DNA of 39,366 nucleotides, from positions 1 through 39,366 of IMG/VR virus record IMGVR_UViG_3300024265_000124; one strand, given 5' to 3'. A program made the translations under genes and the position numbers. This stretch comes from a virus. Under the pieces are notes generated by a model. That model ran no database searches. It was not told the origin of the DNA and worked only from the letters and a program-made list of their open reading frames with translations. This document shows, piece after piece, positions 1-7,977 of the stretch (positions are counted from its first letter, which is position 1; every line of letters begins with the position of its first letter).

Positions 1-855
1 CATGCCCTTTTAAAAGAGTCCGCTACAGCACTTTTATATAGCTCTGAACTAAGTGTCCTTCTGGGAAGAGAAAAGTACATGACAGGAATGATTCCTCTAC
101 TCACAGACCTTTATGACTGCCCAGATGAGTGGGAGACATCTACTATAACCAGAGGAGATGATGTTCTCTATAATGTTTGCTTAACAATGCTTGGAGCATC
201 TACCCCTCAGTGGATGCAGCGCATCCTTCCAGATGATGCTTTTGCTGGTGGGTTTATGTCTAGGATTCAGCTAATAACCATGCCTGCAGGCTGGGACCAA
301 GAAGAGCCAGACCCACCTCCAGCACCTCCTCAAACAGTTGAAAGGATTATAGGTGCACTTTCAGCTTTACACAATGTCCAAGGGGAGATGAAGTGGGATG
401 AAGAGGCAAAGGAGTTCTTCTTTGACTTTTACCATAAAAGAAGAATAGCATCAAGAAGCCTTACAGGTGCAGTAGAGGCTTATAGAGAACGCAAACCTGA
501 TCACTTGTTAAGATTTGCTATGCTCTTACAGTTAACTTACACCTTTGATGAGCTTATCTTAAAGAAAGGTTCCTTGGAACAAGCACTGAGAATCTTAGAC
601 GCTGTTGAGAAGGACTCTGAGGCTGTAGTTGATTATGTCTCTACTCCTATCAGGATGCGTCCAGCACAAGCAATGCTTGAAGCATTAAGAGTGAATGGAA
701 GACTAACCGAGGGAGAACTTATCCAAAAGACCTTCAGAGAGATGAGTCACCCAAGAGACATAGAAGCAACCTTAACAATGCTAAGAGAAGGGGAGATGAT
801 AAAAATGATAACGTATAAAGGAAAGGTTGGATATGAACACTCTTTCAAGGGGTAA
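1..855 (+). CDS. DUF3987-like helicase/primase-type protein, C-terminal part
   Basis: The reading frame is open from the first base, so the N-terminal part, which would hold any Walker A motif, lies outside the window. The visible 284 residues include a segment of the type SSELSVLLG, then LLTDLYDCP, then MLGASTPQWM and GGFMSRI. This pattern is typical of the DUF3987/YfjI-like ATPase proteins that phages encode beside replication genes. The last 75 residues or so look like a winged-helix domain (LTEGELIQKTF, then a beta wing ending in KGKVGYEHSF). It overlaps the start of queC by about 23 bp, so it belongs to the same rightward operon. A role in replication initiation or unwinding is inferred from family and context; the exact activity cannot be judged without the N-terminus. 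Confidence 0.6.
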   Translation, partial: HALLKESATALLYSSELSVLLGREKYMTGMIPLLTDLYDCPDEWETSTITRGDDVLYNVCLTMLGASTPQWMQRILPDDAFAGGFMSRIQLITMPAGWDQEEPDPPPAPPQTVERIIGALSALHNVQGEMKWDEEAKEFFFDFYHKRRIASRSLTGAVEAYRERKPDHLLRFAMLLQLTYTFDELILKKGSLEQALRILDAVEKDSEAVVDYVSTPIRMRPAQAMLEALRVNGRLTEGELIQKTFREMSHPRDIEATLTMLREGEMIKMITYKGKVGYEHSFKG

Positions 856-1549
856 AGCAATTGTTTGCTTCTCAGGTGGACAGGATTCAACTACTTGCCT
901 CTTTTGGGCATTAGATGAGTTCTCAGAGGTTAAGGCTGTATCTGTTGACTATGGCCAGCATCATAAAAGAGAACTTGAAGCACAAAGCATAATAGCTAAG
1001 ATGGCAAACGTAGAGCATGTAGTTCTAGATATGCCATTCCTTAGACAAATCGGAGGAGGTGCTTTAACAAGTGAAAAGATTCCTTTCAACCATGACCATC
1101 CTGTTCTACAAGACTTACCTTCTACTTTTGTGCCTTATCGTAACCTGTTTCTTTTATCTGCTGCTGCTGCTTTGGGTCTTAAACTTGGGTATCTCAATTT
1201 GGTGGCCGGGGTTTGCGAGACCGATTATTCGGGCTACCCAGACTGTAGACGAATATTCATCGACCATTTGGAAGCGACTCTTCACCAAGCTCTAGGAGGA
1301 GTGCCTGGGACTAGAATCAAAATCCATACACCTTTAATGTACCATAAGAAGCAGGATACAGTAAGAATGGCAAGAGCTATGCCTGAGGCATGGGAGGCCT
1401 TAGCCTTCACCCATACCTGCTATACAAATGACTACCCTCCATGTGGAGTTTGTAATGCTTGTAAGTTAAGAGCTATTGGATTTGAGAAGGTTGGGGTTAA
1501 GGATCCACTAATTGAGAGATGGGAACAGGAGGAGGAGGATAATGCTTAA
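833..1549 (+). CDS. queC: QueC, 7-cyano-7-deazaguanine (preQ0) synthase
   Basis: QueC converts 7-carboxy-7-deazaguanine to preQ0 using ATP and ammonia in the cytoplasm. The protein has the PP-loop pyrophosphatase motif SGGQDS at residues 14-19. Near the C-terminus it has the family zinc site, a Cys followed by CGVCNAC (C-x7-C-x2-C-x2-C). At 238 residues it matches bacterial QueC (about 230). I chose ATG 833 because GGAAAGG lies six bases upstream; an in-frame TTG at 827 would add two residues. It overlaps the upstream replication gene and the downstream thymidylate synthase homologue, so all three are co-translated. With queE, queD and folE in the same window it completes the route from GTP to preQ0. 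Confidence 0.96.
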   Translation: MNTLSRGKAIVCFSGGQDSTTCLFWALDEFSEVKAVSVDYGQHHKRELEAQSIIAKMANVEHVVLDMPFLRQIGGGALTSEKIPFNHDHPVLQDLPSTFVPYRNLFLLSAAAALGLKLGYLNLVAGVCETDYSGYPDCRRIFIDHLEATLHQALGGVPGTRIKIHTPLMYHKKQDTVRMARAMPEAWEALAFTHTCYTNDYPPCGVCNACKLRAIGFEKVGVKDPLIERWEQEEEDNA

Positions 1550-2240
1550 ACATAGTAAAGTTGTCCATGCTGCAACTATTGGAGATGCTTGGAGAGAAGC
1601 AATGCAGCTTTGCATAGCAGAAGGATGGGACTTTGTAGGTAAAGGAGGAAGTTACCCAGGTCAGATTAGAAGGCAACTAAATAGGGTAATGATTGTTATT
1701 GACCAACCATGGACACGACCTCTTTCTCCTATTATGCCTCCAGGACTTCCTGGTCCTACTAATGATGAGAAGATAGAGAACTACTTTGCCAATTACATAA
1801 TGGGAGCAGAGATGGCAGAGAATGAAGTCTATACCTATGGTACTTTTATTACTGCTCAGGTAGACCGTGTCATTGAACTTTTGGATAAAGCTAAAGGAAA
1901 CACAAACCAAGCTTGTATAGCTATTGGTGATGCTTCTACCACCTTCCTTGGTGATCCACCCTGCCTACGAGTAGTATCTTTTAAGGTAGTAGAAGGGCAC
2001 TTAGAGATGTCCGTATTCTTTAGGTCATGGGATCTATATACAGGATTCCCAGAAAACCTTGGAGGATTACAACTTCTTAAAGAATATGTAGTTGAGCAGT
2101 TAGAGCTACCTGTCCTCGATGGGCCTCTAATTGCTTACAGTGATGGCCTTCACATCTACGAGCAGTATTTCGAGATTGTGAACTCTCTTAATATTAACAA
2201 GATACCAATGGAGGACAAGGATGAACCAGGAAGACTTTAA
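1542..2240 (+). CDS. Thymidylate synthase homologue, archaeal type (ThyA fold)
   Basis: The family methylates (or hydroxymethylates) the 5 position of dUMP/dCMP with methylene-tetrahydrofolate. Visible features are the catalytic Cys141 in DPPCL, the nucleotide-binding segment RSWDLYTGFPENLGGL (Arg161, Asn172) and the sugar-binding HIYEQY (His204, Tyr206). Spacing and wording are closest to the short archaeal ThyA type rather than E. coli ThyA, and 232 residues suits that type. The Asn in PEN corresponds to the residue that favours uracil, where dCMP hydroxymethylases usually have Asp, so dUMP is the likelier substrate. The twin Arg before the catalytic Cys (SRR in E. coli) is replaced by TNQ. 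ATG 1542 follows AGGAGGAGG and overlaps the end of queC. Whether the product is dTMP or a hydroxymethylated base cannot be decided by eye. Confidence 0.82.
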   Translation: MLKHSKVVHAATIGDAWREAMQLCIAEGWDFVGKGGSYPGQIRRQLNRVMIVIDQPWTRPLSPIMPPGLPGPTNDEKIENYFANYIMGAEMAENEVYTYGTFITAQVDRVIELLDKAKGNTNQACIAIGDASTTFLGDPPCLRVVSFKVVEGHLEMSVFFRSWDLYTGFPENLGGLQLLKEYVVEQLELPVLDGPLIAYSDGLHIYEQYFEIVNSLNINKIPMEDKDEPGRL

Positions 2241-2541
2241 CGAGGTAGTAGAAGATAGGACAAGGCAGATAATAGAAGTATTAACTGAAAAGGCTAAAGA
2301 GTACTCAAGTGATACAGACCGTCTACATAACTTTAAGGTAGGCGCTGCCTTACTAGGAGTTAGTCCAGAAAAGTATGCTTGGTTCTTGTCTGTCAAGCAT
2401 TTAGTATCCATACAGGATACAATAGATGCTATTGATGAGGAGTTTCCCTCACAGGAGTATGTAAATGAGAAGTTTGGCGATGCTATTAACTACCTTATCC
2501 TTCTTGATGCTCTTATTAGAGAGAGGAGGTCAGGTGACTAA
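2221..2541 (+). CDS. Small all-helical phage protein, possibly DUF1599/Nmad1-like
   Basis: This 106-residue acidic, helical protein has the pattern EKAKEYSSDTDRLHNF early on and EKFGDAINYLILLDALI at the end. That resembles small phage proteins annotated as nucleotide-modification-associated or DUF1599 domains, which often sit beside nucleotide metabolism genes. The assignment rests on pattern memory only. ATG 2221 follows GGAGGACAAGG and overlaps the thymidylate synthase homologue by 20 bp; its own end overlaps the ligase start by 8 bp. Location between a pyrimidine enzyme and the ligase suggests a role in nucleotide or DNA metabolism, but no catalytic residues can be named. Confidence 0.6.
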   Translation: MNQEDFNEVVEDRTRQIIEVLTEKAKEYSSDTDRLHNFKVGAALLGVSPEKYAWFLSVKHLVSIQDTIDAIDEEFPSQEYVNEKFGDAINYLILLDALIRERRSGD

Positions 2542-3745
2542 GTTTTGGGAACTACTCTCTGCTATAGAAGACACAAATAGCAGGTCAGATAAGCAATACT
2601 ACCTTGGGCAACTTCTAGATGAAGTCCCATGGTTTGAGGATATGCTTAAATACACCCTTGACCCTGATATGGTCTTTAATCTTATAAAGATAAGAGAACC
2701 AGAGTCAGGAGACGAAGACCTTTCCAAAGAAGCATGGCTTCAATGGAAAAACATCCTTGATCAACTTGAGGCAAGAGACATCTCAGGCCTTCATGCAGAG
2801 GATGTAGTTGTTAATTATCTTACTGGGTTCCAGGTTAAGGTTCAAAACCTATTCCTTAGAATCATGAGGAAGGATCTAAAATGTGGCCTGGGAATAAAAA
2901 CAGTAAATGCTGTAAGGGAAATCATCTCAGAGTTCCTTGTCTGCCTAGCAGAGCAGCATGAGGACTATCCTGATATACAATACCCAGTAAGGATAGAACC
3001 AAAGATTGATGGGTACAGATGTGTTATCTTAAGAGAACATGGAAATGTTCAACTCCTTTCTCGCTCTGGAAAGGCTCTAGACTTCCCCCACCTAAAAGCA
3101 GAGTTTGAAGCCATGCCTCTTGATAATACTATGTTTGACTCTGAGATCTGGCACATAGATGGCTTCCAAGCCTTTCAAAAGGTTGCAAGGTCTCAAAGGA
3201 TAGACAGAAGCACGCTTGCAGATAAAGTCTTTTGTTCTATCTTTGCCCAGATGGATATTGCATACTTTAAGAGAAGGATGAATCCTATGTATTCGAGTGT
3301 GGGGTGGCCTTCTGAGCACAAGCATATCCAACAGATAGAGACACAGATAGCATATAGTGAAGGGGACCTTTATAGCTTCTATGCTCATTATTTAGCCAAA
3401 GGCTTTGAAGGGATAATGATAAAGGAGCAAGGGGATTATTATGAGTTTAAAAGGACTAAGAGGTGGCTTAAGCTTAAGCCGGTTAAGGATGCTGATTGTA
3501 AGATAACTGGCCGCTATCGAGGAGAAAAAGGAACTCGGCTGGAAAATACTTTTGGAGGGTTTACAGTTGTTCATCCCAATGGTGTTCCTACAGATGTTGG
3601 TGGTGGATACTCAGATGATGAGCGGGACCGATTTTGGTCCCAACCAATACAAGACCTTTTAGGATTAAAGGTTAAGGTACTTTTTCAAAACCTTACAATA
3701 GCTGGGGTTATGAGATTCCCAAGGTTTAAGGAGGTGGTGGAGTGA
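2534..3745 (+). CDS. ATP-dependent DNA ligase
   Basis: The enzyme seals nicks by way of a lysyl-AMP intermediate. Motif I is PKIDGYR with the adenylated Lys at about residue 157, followed by SRSGK and the acidic MFDSEIW segment. Motif IV is EGIMIK and motif V is WLKLKP, followed by a C-terminal OB-fold region with FGGFTV. An N-terminal region of about 150 residues precedes the adenylation domain. At 403 residues it is in the range of phage ligases. I chose GTG 2534 because GAGAGGAGG ends five bases upstream; a longer frame from 2465 overlaps the previous gene by 77 bp without support. It overlaps the acyl carrier protein start (GTGA). It probably joins Okazaki fragments or repair nicks during phage replication. 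Confidence 0.93.
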   Translation: MTKFWELLSAIEDTNSRSDKQYYLGQLLDEVPWFEDMLKYTLDPDMVFNLIKIREPESGDEDLSKEAWLQWKNILDQLEARDISGLHAEDVVVNYLTGFQVKVQNLFLRIMRKDLKCGLGIKTVNAVREIISEFLVCLAEQHEDYPDIQYPVRIEPKIDGYRCVILREHGNVQLLSRSGKALDFPHLKAEFEAMPLDNTMFDSEIWHIDGFQAFQKVARSQRIDRSTLADKVFCSIFAQMDIAYFKRRMNPMYSSVGWPSEHKHIQQIETQIAYSEGDLYSFYAHYLAKGFEGIMIKEQGDYYEFKRTKRWLKLKPVKDADCKITGRYRGEKGTRLENTFGGFTVVHPNGVPTDVGGGYSDDERDRFWSQPIQDLLGLKVKVLFQNLTIAGVMRFPRFKEVVE

Positions 3746-3981
3746 TAACAGGTACAGAGGTACTTAATCTAGTAGCAAAGCAAATGGCAATACCTCTTAA
3801 AGGGATTCGTAGTAGTGATTCTCTAAAAGAAGATCTTGACATGGATAGCCTTGATATAGTTGAGCTTGTTCTTGCCATTGAGGAAAAATATAAAGTAACA
3901 ATCTCTGATGAGGCTATAGATTCTATCTATTCAGTAAGAGACCTTATTTGCTTTCTAAAAGGAAAAACAGATGGAAACTAA
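3742..3981 (+). CDS. Acyl carrier protein
   Basis: This 79-residue acidic four-helix protein carries the phosphopantetheine attachment motif DSLD with Ser36, preceded by LKEDLDM and followed by VELVLAIEEKYKV, which is close to textbook AcpP. The GTG start overlaps the ligase stop and is preceded by AAGGAGGTGG; the 3' end overlaps queE by 11 bp, so it is firmly inside the ligase-queE operon. Host holo-ACP synthase would have to load the cofactor, as no transferase is visible in this window. Its partner is unknown. It could carry an acyl or aminoacyl group for a nucleotide or membrane modification, or interfere with host lipid metabolism. The family call is strong and the role is open. Confidence 0.93.
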   Translation: MITGTEVLNLVAKQMAIPLKGIRSSDSLKEDLDMDSLDIVELVLAIEEKYKVTISDEAIDSIYSVRDLICFLKGKTDGN

Positions 3982-4597
3982 ACCAATCCTCTACAACATA
4001 AACGAGACCTTCTACAGCATCCAAGGTGAAGGGTATTGGACTGGAAAGGCAATGGTTTTTCTACGCCTTGCAGGGTGTAACCTTAAATGTGCTTTTTGTG
4101 ATACCTCAAGCCTAACAAGGTTCTCTGGTACAGCAGAGCACATTGTCCTCTTCATAAAGAACAGTTGGCCCACAGCAGATACTGTTTGCATCACAGGAGG
4201 GGAGCCTACCATTCAACCAATTAATACTTTAGTGAGTGTACTAAGAAGTGATGGGTACCGAATCCATATGGAGACAAATGGTACTCATCTAATGGAGCAT
4301 AACCTAAAGCATATTGATTGGACTACTTTATCACCAAAAGAAACACAAAGGGATCTACCAGAAGAAGTATACCACGCTGTCAATGAGATAAAGTGGCTTC
4401 AAGGAGTTGGGCCTTATATAAAGATTGACTTAGTGAGAGACATCCTTTTCAGCAGCCCAACTATTAGACACTTCATTCAACCTATACAAGATGATAGGTA
4501 CCAAGAGAATCTTGCTGAGAGTCTTTACATGGTGAAAACCTTTCCTGAGCTTTTCCGTCTCAGCATCCAAACCCAGAACTATTTAGGGTTCAAGTAG
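3971..4597 (+). CDS. queE: QueE, 7-carboxy-7-deazaguanine synthase (radical SAM)
   Basis: QueE rearranges 6-carboxytetrahydropterin to 7-carboxy-7-deazaguanine. The N-terminal NETFYSIQGEG is the QueE signature. The iron-sulfur motif is CNLKCAFC (Cys36, Cys40, Cys43, C-x3-C-x2-C), with TGGEPT near residues 75-80 for S-adenosylmethionine binding and METNGT after it. At 208 residues it matches bacterial QueE (210-225). It starts inside the acyl carrier protein gene. Its last 15 bp overlap the end of the converging virion gene, so no room is left for a conventional terminator between the two modules. Confidence 0.95.
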   Translation: METKPILYNINETFYSIQGEGYWTGKAMVFLRLAGCNLKCAFCDTSSLTRFSGTAEHIVLFIKNSWPTADTVCITGGEPTIQPINTLVSVLRSDGYRIHMETNGTHLMEHNLKHIDWTTLSPKETQRDLPEEVYHAVNEIKWLQGVGPYIKIDLVRDILFSSPTIRHFIQPIQDDRYQENLAESLYMVKTFPELFRLSIQTQNYLGFK

Positions 4598-7500
4598 TTT
4601 AGCAGCGTCCACGACCATACCAGGAACAGGAGATAAAGGACTCCTAAGAGTACGTTCAACTTGACTCTCTTCTTCATATAAAGCCTCAAGCCTTTTCTCG
4701 TAATAGTTATAAAGCTGGTCAGTTATAAAAGGTGGAATATCCAATCTCCCAGCACTTCTAAACGCAGCTTTTATATCTTTAGCCTGTCTCTTCTTTCCTC
4801 TCCAGAACCTTACCTCATTCAAATCCTCATCAATGGGTACAACTTTAAACCCACCAAGCCCAGCAGCATGCTGACCCCAAGTTTGTGCACCAGGCTTATC
4901 CGCAGCAGTTTTGTAAAGCCTACTCCATGTCTCTCCCATAAAGGCAGGCATCATTTGTTTCCAAACATGCCCAGTTCCCTTAGCAAACTTCATTCCCCCA
5001 CTATCCCAGTCATTATAGATAGGAGCACCAGAGAAGGTCTTGTTGTTCATTAACTCACCAGAGACGGTAATCATTGGGTTTCCAATAATAGACCTTAACC
5101 CAAATACCCCCTCAGAATCAATATCACTTAGATCACCAAAGCCTGGCACCATCCAGGTAAGGTTCATCATCTGGAGGCGATCCTTAGAATCCCTAGTAGG
5201 CATCATCATATGCCAGCCATTCTTTTGCCACTCTGGCATTACTTCTTTTATACCCTCCCACTCACCATCTGTAATACCCATCTTGTCTGCAGCTATTGCA
5301 GACATAGCAGTTGGGATAGCTGCCCATTTAGAAAGCCGCCAAGGATGGTTCTTCATTGTCTCAAAGAATAAAGGCATTATCTTAAAGGTCCAAGTTGCAA
5401 ATGGAGAGATTGTAGACCTAGCAAGTTTAAGAGCAGGTGTTACCTCTCCATAGTTAAAAGTCCACTTTACAGCGTCAAGGGCTGCTTCCGAGGCATCCAT
5501 TCCTAGTCTTTTGTTATCAATATACTTTGCTAGTTTAGCCCATGTCTCTACCATCTGGTAATTCTTAATCATGAACCTCATAGGAGGGACTTTATGGGTA
5601 AACGCATACTCCATGTAGTCCCAGATGGAACTATCCCACTTTAAGGCCTGTGGGAGATAATGTGTCTCCACATCTGTAAAGGTTGTAGCTACTCCTGTAT
5701 GCTGTCTGAACTCTTTAAGGATACCAGAAGATCCTTTACCTTTCATCTCCCGAGCGAGGATCTGCCAAGATTCTCTATAAGGATTATGAGCAAGCCTTGG
5801 GTCAAAGGCTTTATAGAATGGTAGACCTCCCCAATCATTGGTTCCTATGTTAGCCATGGCATTTCTTATTTGTGAGGGGACTCTTAGCACAACCTTACCA
5901 AGTTTCCAGGGGCTTAGGAAGAACCTATTATACATTTTCATCGTATCGCCTGTAACGTGTTCAAGTGCTACAAGCCCATCATTCAGGTCCTCTGGGACGT
6001 ATAAATCCTTAAATTCGCCTTTGTATCGCCTCACATACCCAGGTAATGGGCGTTCTGATGCGAGGCCTGGTATTGATTTTAGCTTCTCAAAAAGTACCAT
6101 CTCTTCTACAGCAGCAGCCATTCTAGGAATAGCTTCCATTGTGTATCCAGAGACGCTGTATAGATCCCTTGCCATGTCTCTTATCTCATCTGAGTATGTT
6201 GGGTTGTTGTAGATCTTTTTTAATCCTTTGTTTAGCGAAGCTCCAGAAGCATCTTCCTTTCCTAGAACCTTCAACTCATCCATTACACTCTTAAAGTGTT
6301 TAGTAGAAAGGATAGCACCTTTAGAAGCAAGCTCTTCTTCAAATCTCATCTGTAGATTATCAACTATTTTAGAATGCCTAAGCTTGTTTAGTTGGCTTGA
6401 ATCTTCAACTCCAAGAAGCTTCCATTCTTCAACTGCAGCAGTAGCTTTATGAATAGCCTGCCTTTCCTTAAGAGGAAGCTTTAAGTAATCATCAAAGTCT
6501 AGTAAAGAGCTAACAGAGTAATTTCCTCTTTTAAAGTTTTCTAAAAGAACCCTCTTCCCAGGAGCACTAAGCAGATCTATCTCATCCGCCATCTTGTTTG
6601 TAGCTTGTCTTGCTAGAGAAGAGTATCTTTCTTTCTTTCTCATAGCCTCAGAGGCTTGTCTATACTTTCCACCTTTTTTATGAAGCCTTTCTTCAGCTGT
6701 AAAGAAGACACTCTTTAGCTTACCTTCAGGAGAACCTAAAGGACCTCTAAGAGGCTTTGGAATGATTGGGATGTTCATAGTTTTCTGGAAAGCCCACTCA
6801 GCAGGCCTCCACATCATTTCCCACATTTGTTTAGAGCCTGCTAAGCCAGAGTACAAAACCCCACTCTCTTTTGCTAGTGCCACTTTCTTTGCTCCTTTGA
6901 AAGCTTTAAGAGGACCAGATGCTAATCCAGCCCCTCCAAGGTAAAGAGCGCCCATACCAAGAGTGAAGTCGCTATAGTATTCCTCAAAAGTTCTTCCACC
7001 AGTTACTACTCCCCTTGCACCTTCAAAGATAAGATCAGAAGCAATCACTGTTGCTATCTCAGAAGCAAATCTTTTCTTAAAGGTATCCTTAGAACCGAAC
7101 TTAGCAGCCTTACCAAGCATAAGACTCATTGTATCTTTGTCCATAGCCATTCGCTTCATTCTGTTCTGGACAACCTTTTCTAAAGCAGGCCTAGCAAGTT
7201 TCTTCATCCCCTTCCTTAAAGCTTTTCCTTTACCAGGAGGGGTGCCTACAGCTATAGATGCTAGGTCAGCCATATCCATAACCTTACCGACTTTGTTAAG
7301 AGTTGCATATACAGCAGTCCAACCTCCCATATGAACAGCTATGTCTTTTATAAGCTGGTTATTCCCAAGTCCCATCTCAAGCATCTCTTCATCTGTTAGA
7401 GGTGGTCCGTCTCCTCTTTCAGATTCTTTATACCTTGCATAGACTCTCTCTTCAGGGGTTATCAAAGGCTGCTTAAAAGCACTTGGATCAGCTTGAGCTT

Positions 7501-7630
7501 CTAGAACCGGTTGCCTCTCAAGAGCTCCAGTAATAGGATTTCGCTTCTCAGGCAAAGAAGCACGCTTAGCACTTAGCTCCTCCTCTTTTCTCTGCTCTTG
7601 ATATCTTATAATCTCTTCACGAGTTGGCAT
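4583..7630 (-). CDS. Large virion protein, probable internal/ejection protein (1015 aa)
   Basis: The product is 1015 residues, the largest in the window, and is the last gene of the leftward virion operon. The N-terminus is charged and helical (EEIIRYQEQRKEEE). Glycine/alanine-rich stretches with membrane-like character occur near residues 95-130 and 220-245. The rest is basic and helical with many Trp and Met. The C-terminal third, with segments such as FNYGEVTPALKLARS, looks like the large polyvalent-type proteins common in phages, but I cannot name the family with certainty. Position next to other tail/ejection candidates, and size, suggest a protein carried in the capsid and delivered with DNA. 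Its ATG directly follows the TAA of the 114-aa gene, with AGGAGG in front. Confidence 0.72.
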   Translation of the reverse strand: MPTREEIIRYQEQRKEEELSAKRASLPEKRNPITGALERQPVLEAQADPSAFKQPLITPEERVYARYKESERGDGPPLTDEEMLEMGLGNNQLIKDIAVHMGGWTAVYATLNKVGKVMDMADLASIAVGTPPGKGKALRKGMKKLARPALEKVVQNRMKRMAMDKDTMSLMLGKAAKFGSKDTFKKRFASEIATVIASDLIFEGARGVVTGGRTFEEYYSDFTLGMGALYLGGAGLASGPLKAFKGAKKVALAKESGVLYSGLAGSKQMWEMMWRPAEWAFQKTMNIPIIPKPLRGPLGSPEGKLKSVFFTAEERLHKKGGKYRQASEAMRKKERYSSLARQATNKMADEIDLLSAPGKRVLLENFKRGNYSVSSLLDFDDYLKLPLKERQAIHKATAAVEEWKLLGVEDSSQLNKLRHSKIVDNLQMRFEEELASKGAILSTKHFKSVMDELKVLGKEDASGASLNKGLKKIYNNPTYSDEIRDMARDLYSVSGYTMEAIPRMAAAVEEMVLFEKLKSIPGLASERPLPGYVRRYKGEFKDLYVPEDLNDGLVALEHVTGDTMKMYNRFFLSPWKLGKVVLRVPSQIRNAMANIGTNDWGGLPFYKAFDPRLAHNPYRESWQILAREMKGKGSSGILKEFRQHTGVATTFTDVETHYLPQALKWDSSIWDYMEYAFTHKVPPMRFMIKNYQMVETWAKLAKYIDNKRLGMDASEAALDAVKWTFNYGEVTPALKLARSTISPFATWTFKIMPLFFETMKNHPWRLSKWAAIPTAMSAIAADKMGITDGEWEGIKEVMPEWQKNGWHMMMPTRDSKDRLQMMNLTWMVPGFGDLSDIDSEGVFGLRSIIGNPMITVSGELMNNKTFSGAPIYNDWDSGGMKFAKGTGHVWKQMMPAFMGETWSRLYKTAADKPGAQTWGQHAAGLGGFKVVPIDEDLNEVRFWRGKKRQAKDIKAAFRSAGRLDIPPFITDQLYNYYEKRLEALYEEESQVERTLRSPLSPVPGMVVDAAKLLEP

Positions 7631-7975
7631 TTAGCCTCCTAGAGATTTAGCGAGGGAGTTTATCTTTCCCATTAATTGAGCGTCTTCGAGCATCTCTGGG
7701 TCAATCCTGGACCCGCCAGGCATTTGCTGTCCTTGCATCTGCTGAGGCATTGGGCCTCTAGGTCCCATTGGTTGCCCCATCTGCATTCCAGGCCCACCAG
7801 GCATTGAGGGCATTCCAGGTCCTTGAGGTCCTCCTGGCATAGCTGCAGGAGTGGGTCCAGGGGGCTGGTTCATCATACCTGCAAGTGATGGTCCTCCTCC
7901 TACCTTGTGCCTTTTGATAAAACCCTCTGCTTGCTTCTTTGATATAGCTGTTTTAGGCTTTGGCGTCTTTGCCAT
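7631..7975 (-). CDS. Pro/Gly/Met-rich low-complexity virion protein
   Basis: The protein has 114 residues with a short basic N-terminus and a central stretch (about residues 33-92) made almost wholly of Pro, Gly, Met and Gln in collagen-like but irregular PGGP/GPM units, then a short helical end. Such linkers occur in phage tail or internal proteins. The gene is translationally coupled: its RBS GGGAGG overlaps the end of the upstream 435-aa gene, and its TAA abuts the ATG of the 1015-aa gene. A virion role follows from position only. Confidence 0.7.
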   Translation of the reverse strand: MAKTPKPKTAISKKQAEGFIKRHKVGGGPSLAGMMNQPPGPTPAAMPGGPQGPGMPSMPGGPGMQMGQPMGPRGPMPQQMQGQQMPGGSRIDPEMLEDAQLMGKINSLAKSLGG

Positions 7976-7977
7976 TG

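Noticed and set aside
1071-1295. Hydrophobic 74-residue ORF on the plus strand inside queC
   Set aside because: It lies wholly within the well-supported queC frame, has no ribosome binding site, and its hydrophobic look comes from reading another frame.
5040-5453. 137-residue plus-strand ORF opposite the 1015-aa gene
   Set aside because: It is antisense to a long coding sequence, has no RBS or family signal, and Ser/Ile-rich composition is typical of shadow frames.
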